Shown piece after piece: positions 57,086 to 64,000 of a stretch of 64,000 nucleotides of DNA. The stretch spans positions 196,501 to 260,500 of the forward strand of contig JAOTOM010005129.1 of the NCBI GenBank assembly GCA_034440615.1. Reading direction: 5' to 3'. The stretch's first letter is position 1, and each line of letters begins with the position of its first letter. The position numbers and the translations under genes are program-made. The DNA is from Ashinkailepas kermadecensis. Taxonomy: Eukaryota > Arthropoda > Thecostraca > Neolepadidae. Below the pieces are notes generated by a model. It did not search any database. It saw nothing but the letters and a program-made list of their open reading frames with translations, and was not told the DNA's origin.

Positions 57086-57381
57086 CTGTCCTTCTCGTCG
57101 TCGCCGCCGTGCGCCAGCTGGTCGAGGCTGCCGCGGCTGCTGCTGTGGTAGCCCTGACTGTGCGGCGAGCCGGTGTCGAGCCGCGAGCGCGCGTCAGGCG
57201 GCGTCGGCGGCGGCGACAGCGAGTCGAGACTGTCGGGCGTGGCGGACCGACTGCGCGTGCCCGTGCTGCCGGCCGGCGCCGGGAACAGGTGGCGCATGTC
57301 GGGCCGGCGGCCCTTCTCCTTAGTGCGCCGCTGGCGCAGTGTGTCGCGCAGCGTGGCCACGCGGCGCTTCACCACGTCCGC
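57086..57381 (-). CDS. conu: ARHGAP18/conundrum-like RhoGAP, N-terminal region exon
   Basis: The exon encodes ADVVKRRVATLRDTLRQRRT, then KEKGRRPDMRHLFPAPAGST and a Ser/Pro-rich SATPDSLDSLSPPPTPPDAR stretch. Joined to the previous exon it gives ALSQRQADVVKRRVATLR. This is the family block ALTxxQxxxVxRRVxTxxxTLR followed by a D(M/V)RxxF motif. The acceptor is tctccctgcag before 57381 and the donor is AAGGACAG/gtaggc. Phase 0 in, two bases out. The Ser/Pro tail may be a phosphorylated linker. Confidence 0.92.
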
Positions 57382-58109
57382 CTGCAGGGAGACGGTGTCT
57401 GTCACACGGGACGGGTTGTGTCGACTGCACAGTCCGAGTGAAGCTTCACCGATATTTCAGACCGGCATTTCGGCTTCACGGTTCAACTCGTTATGTCGTT
57501 TTGTCGCGTGAATACCAGCAGACCCCCAAGCAGCTACCCTGCAGGAAATCAGTGGGAGCCCGGGAAAATACATGCATAATGTTTTTGCTTTGGTGCATGC
57601 GTAAAAATATCCCCCTCCCCTTCCCCGAGTTACTGTGGATTGGAATGGTAGGGCCGAATTCGAACAAAATTGTGTAGTTACATAAAAGAGGTATAATCTA
57701 ACTAGCGATAAATTAACTTGGATTGTCTGACTGATATCTTCCATCTCAGCGATGGCAATGAGCTGCCTGGCATGGCCATCATGGTGTAGCCAATAAAAAT
57801 AACTTCTCTTTACCAAATGGCCATTACCCGTACTTTGTAAGTATATGATCTTCGAATGGCTTGCATGCCAAGTGGAGCTTACTGAACAGACAGAAAAACA
57901 ACAACACCGAAGCTGGAACTCGAGTACAGCGGATCGTGACGGGATGCATCACAATGAGGGATAATTGACGGGACAACAGCAAAGTGCTCTTCTGCCTGAT
58001 CGACGTGGGTGGCGGAACCCGGTGTGACCGTGACTTCTGGGTGCTGGATCGTGCGGGCACGTTTGTGATTGTGCCGCACAGGTGAATGCGGCAAAGCATC
58101 CGTGCTCAG

Positions 58110-58245
58110 CGTGGCCTTCAGACTCGAGCGGCGGCTCTCAAGTGTGTTCATACCTTCAGACCCGAGCGGCGGCTCTCAAGTGTGTTCATACCTTCAGACC
58201 CGAGCGGCCTTCAGACCCGAGCGAAGATTCTCAAGTGGGTTCATC
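58110..58245 (+). repeat. About 40-bp repeat, 3-4 copies
   Basis: The unit ttcagacccgagcggcggct plus ctcaagtgtgttcatacc repeats from 58116. The last copy is shortened. It is intronic in the RhoGAP gene. Confidence 0.88.
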
Positions 58246-58596
58246 AAGCATCCGCTGTCAGAGCACCGATACAATTATCAGTCCGTCGACGGAGGCTAGA
58301 GAGCTTCATGCCCATCGCTAGTGTCGAAAAAGCAAAAGTGATGGCCAGGGAGATAACAGAAGAGGAGACGATGGAGTAGAGAGGGAGGAGAAAAAAGAGA
58401 GGTATGTCTAGCTGGCATCTATGGAGAATGGAGAATGGAGAATACACAGGTGAAGCCTGTCAGAATTAGCACGAGGGCCCAACAGGAGCAGTACTGCAGC
58501 AGCCGAACAGGGGATCCAATGCCGGGACAGTATTGGGACTCACCAGGGCAGTACTGGGACCCACTTCCTTCTGGAGGCGACAGTTATTGGCCTGAC

Positions 58597-58718
58597 CTGT
58601 CTCTGGGAGAGGGCGTCGAGCACGTTCCATTCGTCGGCATTGTCGGCGCTCGGCTCTGGCACCGACACGAGCGAGTCGAAGCCGGTCTGCTTCAGCCACT
58701 CCCACTCCTCCTCGCCCT
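58597..58718 (-). CDS. conu: ARHGAP18/conundrum-like RhoGAP, N-terminal exon
   Basis: The exon encodes GEEEWEWLKQTGFDSLVSVP, then EPSADNADEWNVLDALSQRQ. The EGExExxWLxxAGxxxLV motif marks the N-terminal region of ARHGAP18/28/40. The acceptor is cgcctttgcag before 58718 and the donor is AGACAG/gtcagg at 58596. Two bases in, phase 0 out. At least one coding exon ending in phase 1 must lie upstream. Confidence 0.9.
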
Positions 58719-59405
58719 CTGCAAAGGCGAACGACACCGAGTCAGACAGAGTGACACCGGAGTGCCGCACCCGTGCGCTCACTCGCGGCCCGCAGCGAAC
58801 AGCCGGTGCCCTTCGCGGTCGCGCTGGAAACACATCGGTAAGGAGACCCGGTAAGACCCGACATCATTTCGCACGGTTCACATGGATATGGACACTGAAT
58901 TGCGCGGATCTGGAGAAAGTGTGAAAGTGATACACCGACCGAGTGATGCGCCGAATTAGTGATCGACCTAGCAAGTGAGGGTAACCCACCACTCCAACAG
59001 GTAGCGCCCGACTCTCCCGTTCTCTGATGTTCGGTACAGATCTAGAGCACCATTACTTTGAGCGGCGGTGCCAGGGCTGCCAGGGCACCCCCGGGTCGTT
59101 GACGCCCTGGCACCGACAACGCAGTAGGAGCCGCCGCGATTTAACCTACGATAATTGTTGGAAAAAAATACCAACCACGAGAGAAAACATGAACATACGT
59201 TGCCAGTGTGCGGCACACATGCTCGGCCCACGCCCACTCCACACTGCCCTGGTTTTCGGACTGTGCCGCGACAAGAAAAGGACTGGACGAGGCGTGGGCG
59301 GGCGATGATAGAGGCCTGCATGAGGCCGGAGTTCTCAGCTGACGAGCGGTCGCACGTCTGCCGCCGATGTGGCCGGCGCCGGCAGTGTCGTATAATCAGC
59401 ATAAC

Positions 59406-59493
59406 GTGCCATTTCCAGGCGATCCGTCACGGACCTGTGACGGCGGAGGCGCGCTTGGCTGACTCCTGACTCGGAGTCGTCGACCGGCACGGA
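59406..59493 (-). CDS. Candidate upstream exon of the RhoGAP gene (weak)
   Basis: A minus-strand segment encodes SVPVDDSESGVSQARLRRHR, then SVTDRLEMA. It has an acceptor (aggttccag) fed by a long pyrimidine-rich array and a weak donor (GGCAC/gttatg). The donor phase fits the 58718 exon and would join MA-Q-GEEEW. No family similarity is evident, and the donor is poor, so it may not be an exon. Confidence 0.3.
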
Positions 59494-59499
59494 CTGGAA

Positions 59500-60255
59500 C
59501 CTGGGAGCCGGAGCCGGAGCCGGAGCCGGAAGACGGGAGCCGGAAGGCGGAAGACGGGAGACGGGAGACGGGAGACGGGAGACGGGAGCCGGAAGACGGA
59601 AGACGGAAGGCGGGAGACGGGAGACGGGAGACGGGAGACGGGAGACGGAGACGGGAGACGGGAGACGGGAGCGGGAGCCGGAAGGCGGGAGACGGGAGCC
59701 GGAAGGCGGAAGACGGGAGACGGGAGACGGGAGACGGGAGACGGGATACGGGAGACGGGAGACGGGAGCCGAAAACACAGAGTCGGAAGCTGGGCGCTGG
59801 AGGTTAGGAGCTAGGAGCCACGAACCTGAAGCCATGGTCCAGGATCTAGGAGCAGCAGCTGGGAGCCAGGAGCCAAGAGCCCAGAGACAGGGGCCAGTAG
59901 CCATGAACCAGGGGTCATGAATCAGGGGCCATGAACCATGACATGAACCAGGAGCCAGGAGCTGGGAGCAGGAGCAAGGAGCAGAAGCAAGGGCAGGAGC
60001 AAGGAGCAGGAACAAGGAGCAGGAGCAAGGAGGAAGGAGCAGGAGCCATGCGCCAGGAGCCACGAGCTAGGAGCCAGGAACTAGTGGCATAAGCTAGGAG
60101 CCATGAACTAGGAGCCATGAGCTAGGAGCCATGAGCTAGGATCCATGAGCTAGGATACATGGGCTAGGATCCATGAGCTGAGCAGGAGCTAGGAACAGGA
60201 GCTAGGAACAGGAGCTAGGAGCAGGAGCTGGGAGCAGGAGTCAGAAGCCAGGGGC
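59500..60255 (+). repeat. Purine-rich minisatellites (gacggga and ggagctagga types)
   Basis: About 280 bases of gacgggagacgggagccgga repeats are followed by about 450 bases of ggagccatgagctaggagca repeats. The first block is almost purine-only apart from single c bases, with strong strand asymmetry. Read on the minus strand it is a long pyrimidine tract. Confidence 0.93.
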
Positions 60256-60743
60256 CAGAAGTCGCGGAAACTGGGGTCCTAGAACCCAGAAGCTGCGTCA
60301 GCTGGGAATCAAAAGTCACCAGAGCCGGGGTCCAGGATACGTCCGTGCAGCAGCTTGAACAGCAAGGGTAGCAAGCGTTCCGAACTACTCACATACGAGT
60401 CGGAAGGGAGTAAAGCCCTCGGGGTGAAGGCATCGGAATCTGTTTATGCGAGCCGCATTGCGGACTGAAGGTCTTTCACATGGTGGATGAGTGTCTGCTA
60501 TGAAACTGTTAGCTTTGTCTTCCGAAGGAACTGGTTCCCACGTCTATCGAACACAAACAACTTGTGAGAAAGATTGAGTATTGGCATGGATCATAAGGTG
60601 TCATAAAATGTAAGGGCTTAATAAGAGCCATAGTGGCCATCCTGGTTAAGCCTGAAGATGGAAGATACTATAAGCGTAGAAGAAGATACACGAGATCCTA
60701 ATAAATGCTATATCCTAAACATTAAAGAAACTATGCACCGAAT

Positions 60744-60830
<87 letters not shown>

Positions 60831-60849
60831 AAAAAAAAATAAAAATAAA

Positions 60850-60925
<76 letters not shown>

Positions 60926-60942
60926 ATACGATATCCTATATA

Positions 60943-60976
<34 letters not shown>

Positions 60977-60980
60977 CATA
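60744..60980. repeat. AT dinucleotide microsatellite with poly-A islands
   Basis: Two long (at)n runs, about 75 and 65 bases, are separated by ataaaaataaaaaaaaaat sequence. A gtat tetranucleotide repeat follows at 60950-60975. Length in the assembly is unlikely to be exact. Confidence 0.97.
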
Positions 60981-61992
60981 TATACATATATTCGGACATC
61001 AGAGTTTCCATGAATTTTGCTGCGTTCTTTACTTGTATCTGGACCCGGTCGAACTGCATCGGGACATAGCGGCCTAAGGCCACCGCCTGTCTGTGACTGT
61101 TTTGCACTTCCTCCGCTAGGTGGTTGCGGTAGTCGATAAAATCAGGTGCTGATAGAGTTTCTGTCCATGTATACGGCCACATGACATTGTCATTCGGAAT
61201 TAAATAAACATATCTGATGGCGGCGCAGTACACGATAACGGCGCCATATGTGTGCGAAGGCCCGCGCAACACCGCTCAGACGCAGGTGTCTTACCGAGCT
61301 GTATGGTTATGCTGTTGTGAGGGATGGGGATCTCTGTAAAGATGCCGACTGGCTGAAAGCGACTTTTAAAGTAATGTTTATGATTGCAATCGGTAGATTC
61401 CTGGCACGCACTACGCATTCACTTATAAAGTGTAGAAGGGTTTGGATTTGGCCGGCAAGCTCCTATGGCTTTCAATGCATTCAACGCAGGTTCAATACGG
61501 AGGACGGCATATATTTTGCACGCAACACCAGCAAATGAGAAAGAGTCCAAAACCTATTCAGCACGTAGAACCTGAACAAAGATCCGGAGGCAGGTACCAG
61601 TCGCGAAGAATAGCAACGATAATATGTACCAGTACAGGCCGGCGCGTGCCTGTATTGTAGCAGGGTAACGGCGATATACATGGACAAAACAAACAACAAC
61701 GCAAGATAGCCGTGGCAAATCATGTCACCTGACCGCAGTTGGATGCACGGGGCTGCTTTTTATCAAATCTTTGTCCTCGACAAGCACGTGCCAATATGAA
61801 AGGGAAGATGTCATTTGATAAGCATCGAGTGAGTGAGTGCCGTCAAGTACGTTGCAGGTACGAGGGGCACACTGCAGGAGACGCTCCTCGTCTCAGTCAG
61901 CCTCACTCTTCGCCAATCTTACGGCACACATAAACTGCACACACAAAATTTTTCGAATTAACAAGAGGCCACTCTCGGTCGCGTTTCATTCA

Positions 61993-62050
61993 TTGGTTGT
62001 TTGGGTTTAAGGGCGAGCCGACTACAGGGTCATTTGGCGCCCACAACCAG
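61993..62050 (-). mobile_element. SINE tail fragment
   Basis: On the minus strand gtagtcggctcgcccttaaa plus cccaaacaaccaatg matches the SINE tail family, with gcgccaaatgaccct before it. No tRNA head is present. Confidence 0.6.
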
Positions 62051-62279
62051 TGAATTGTTCGAACTGTTGCTATGCTACTTCCCCTGTACTGCACGCATCC
62101 CTCACGGTTCATCTTGATGTTAACGTCCCCGATAGATAGAGCAGCATTACGATCGCGTTTCATGCACAAGCCGCGCACCACTAACTTGGCAAACACACGG
62201 TAAACCAGCGTGTCATTCAGCACGCGCACGCCATCAACGACAACATCTGAGAATGCGCAACGAGCCGCCAGCCAGAGCA

Positions 62280-62800
62280 GCCGCCTCATGACACCCGAAC
62301 AGGCGACAGCCAGCTGGCGGGCGGATGTTCCACTTGGGTGCCGCCAGGCGTCGGCGGGCGGATGGCGGTGCCGAGCCGCGTCTCCCGCCTCACGCGCGTC
62401 CACAAACTGCCGTCGGACAGCGCGTCTGCGCCGGACGGCGGCCGTTTGCGGCAAATGCGGCGCGATTGCGCGCCGCACGACGTCCGGCCGGCGCGCGATA
62501 ACACCTTAACGGCGCCGCCGCGCCACAATGGTCTCGCGCGCGCGAGCGCGCGCCACCAGTCAGTCGCCCGGACGCCGCCCGACTCCACCTAACCCAGATA
62601 CATATTCAGCGCCGGCGGCTTTGAGGTCGTCGTGCGCGCACGCACACAGTCTCGCCGCCCGGCGCGTAGGACGCGCAGGGTGCGCCGGGTGCGCCGCCGG
62701 TGTCGCCCGCTGCGATCTCCGACCGTATCACGTGCTCCCGCCGCGATCCGGCGCGCCGCATCTGTCGATCCGAGCCAAAACAAGTCGGCTACCCGTCGGC
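62280..62800. promoter_or_regulatory. CpG-rich island-like block
   Basis: A 500-base stretch is very dense in CpG (for example gcgcgcgcgagcgcgcgcc at about 62534). It lies upstream of the visible minus-strand RhoGAP exons. It may mark a promoter or first exon of that gene, but no start codon, TATA or initiator can be tied to it. Open frames on both strands are Arg/Ala-rich shadows. Confidence 0.35.
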
Positions 62801-62929
62801 GGCCGACATACCTCAGCCCTTGTCCCACTGACTTGACTGCTTTCCAGACTCTCTCTGTGTTACCATATATAAACATCTCGAACACAACGAAACAAATGCA
62901 AGGCTGTAGCCTGCCGTCAGAATATGCTT

Positions 62930-64000
62930 GATTGCGCATTACTAAAGTCTTAAGAATGGCAGATGTCTATAAACAAGCATGCCATGTAAATGTACCGCTG
63001 GCTGAAACCATGCCGGACAGACAAAAAGGAGCCGAGCAAAGCCAGTTCTGCGACAATCGGGCCACACCCCGGCGCGTCTCTTTTCTTAGACCACACCACA
63101 CAACCGAAAGTGTGTAATGCTCTGTGCGTGTCACTGTGAGAGCATATTTGCGTCGCAAATCAGGAGGGGAAATGAGGCACTATAATGTATCCGACGTCTC
63201 AGCCACGCCAATCGAGCACACTGATGCGTGCTCTTTACGGACGTCTCAGATGCAACATGGCTCGGAATCCACAACTATTGATATGGCATGTCACAGCAAT
63301 GCTTCTATGGGTCACGTGATCAACATGTCAACAGACACACTGCGGACAAACATACCGTGTTAACAGCAAGCGTAAAATAAGATGCCCTCATCTATTTGTT
63401 AAATGGAAAGTTAGGAAATACTCCAGCACGCGAATTCGTAAGGATTTATTTAGTTTTGGGGTATGTTGGTGGTGCGGATACCCATCAAGTAAGAAAACGA
63501 ATGGACTTGAGATGAGCACAGCGAACCCACGCAAGTGTTCAGAACTAGGTTCGCCCACCGTCGGAGTGAAAAAAATCCACAAAAGATGCGCTTGGTGTAG
63601 GCATGGTGTGGGCACAACTAAGCGTCATGGTGACGAGCATGCAATGTTCAAGCTGTTACTATTCCATCGGCGTCTGAATGAAACGAAACGTTCCCGTTGG
63701 CACATATGCTGCAACATATCCAAGTTCCTATCGGCAGTCTGCATTATAAGTGTAACTATCTTTACGGTTCGAATGCTTGGTTTCTCCTTCCGTGCTTCGC
63801 ATGGATTGTGAATGATAATAAGGAATCATAACCATTTTCGGTTCTACCAGATTACTTTTATCCACCTGTTTCTTTGTCAAGCTAAGGTCATCCGAAAATA
63901 AATCACCTTAACTATACTCTCATTCGTTGGATTACCGAAAGGACCGTTTGAACATAATCAAACTTAATAGGTCAAAATATTCATAAAATGTATACACAAC
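62930..64000. other. Right flank, no gene recognised
   Basis: AT-mixed unique DNA; no conserved protein, repeat array or RNA gene was seen. Confidence 0.4.

Noticed and set aside
60658..61272. Open frames rich in Ile-Tyr over 60.7-61.0 kb on both strands
   Set aside because: They translate the AT dinucleotide repeat.
61990..62478. A 162-residue minus-strand gene
   Set aside because: It is part SINE tail, part CpG-rich composition, with no domain and conflicting open frames on the other strand.

Overview
The window reads as a eukaryotic, animal nuclear locus. Coding sequence lies in short, phase-matched exons with GT/AG borders, separated by long introns packed with minisatellites and transposon remnants. 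No prokaryotic operon structure is visible. The proteins (a secreted class-2 semaphorin closest to arthropod Sema-2a, and a RhoGAP of the ARHGAP18/28/40 or Drosophila conundrum type) and the fairly GC-rich, repeat-heavy DNA suggest an arthropod, perhaps a crustacean. The species assignment is inference.

Gene 1 (+ strand, about 248-32146) is the middle and C-terminal part of a Sema-2a-like gene. Ten consecutive exons chain with correct codon phase: 248-350, 3447-3574, 5833-5945, 11058-11181, 16651-16827, 25378-25502, 27119-27270, 28828-29007, 30600-30771 and 32063-32146. They encode about 452 residues covering the second half of the Sema domain, the PSI cysteine module, one Ig domain and a charged C-terminal tail. 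The signal peptide and first part of the Sema domain lie before the window, and the last C-terminal exon was not found. Gene 2 (- strand, about 58718 or higher down to 44504) is an ARHGAP18/conundrum-like RhoGAP. Eight exons chain in phase to a stop codon: 58718-58597, 57381-57086, 52848-52655, 49402-49233, 48305-47574, 47094-46942, 46624-46454 and 45556-45394, then the terminal exon 44631-44504 (nine in all). The two genes are convergent (tail to tail), with about 12 kb of repeat-rich DNA between them.

The most striking property is that many tandem arrays are anchored on splice junctions. The repeated unit contains the last or first coding bases of an exon together with its donor or acceptor, so the intron carries many decoy copies of the splice site. 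This is seen at Sema-2a exons 1 (donor), 2 (acceptor), 4 (donor), 7 (donor), 8 (acceptor) and 9 (donor), and at the 57086-57381 exon of the RhoGAP (donor). At exon 4 every one of the 11 donors is in the same phase and the whole array is open in the exon frame, so alternative donor use could lengthen the Sema domain in 16/17-residue steps.

Mobile DNA includes a degenerate antisense non-LTR retrotransposon inserted into an 81-bp minisatellite (about 20114-23474). There is also a 366-bp hAT-type MITE with 8-bp target duplications (24354-24719), a nest of hAT-like ends with a transposase N-terminus remnant (36571-37780), and a broken Ty3/Gypsy RT-RNaseH fragment with oppositely oriented LTR pieces (37.9-42.4 kb). 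A complete tRNA-derived SINE has a perfect 13-bp target duplication (54832-55010), and its tail recurs at four more sites. Purely tandem arrays (15, 25, 28, 35, 37, 38, 43 and 48 bp units, AT dinucleotide, purine-only) explain most of the long apparent reading frames. Bases 28080-28480 look like a badly resolved consensus rather than real sequence.
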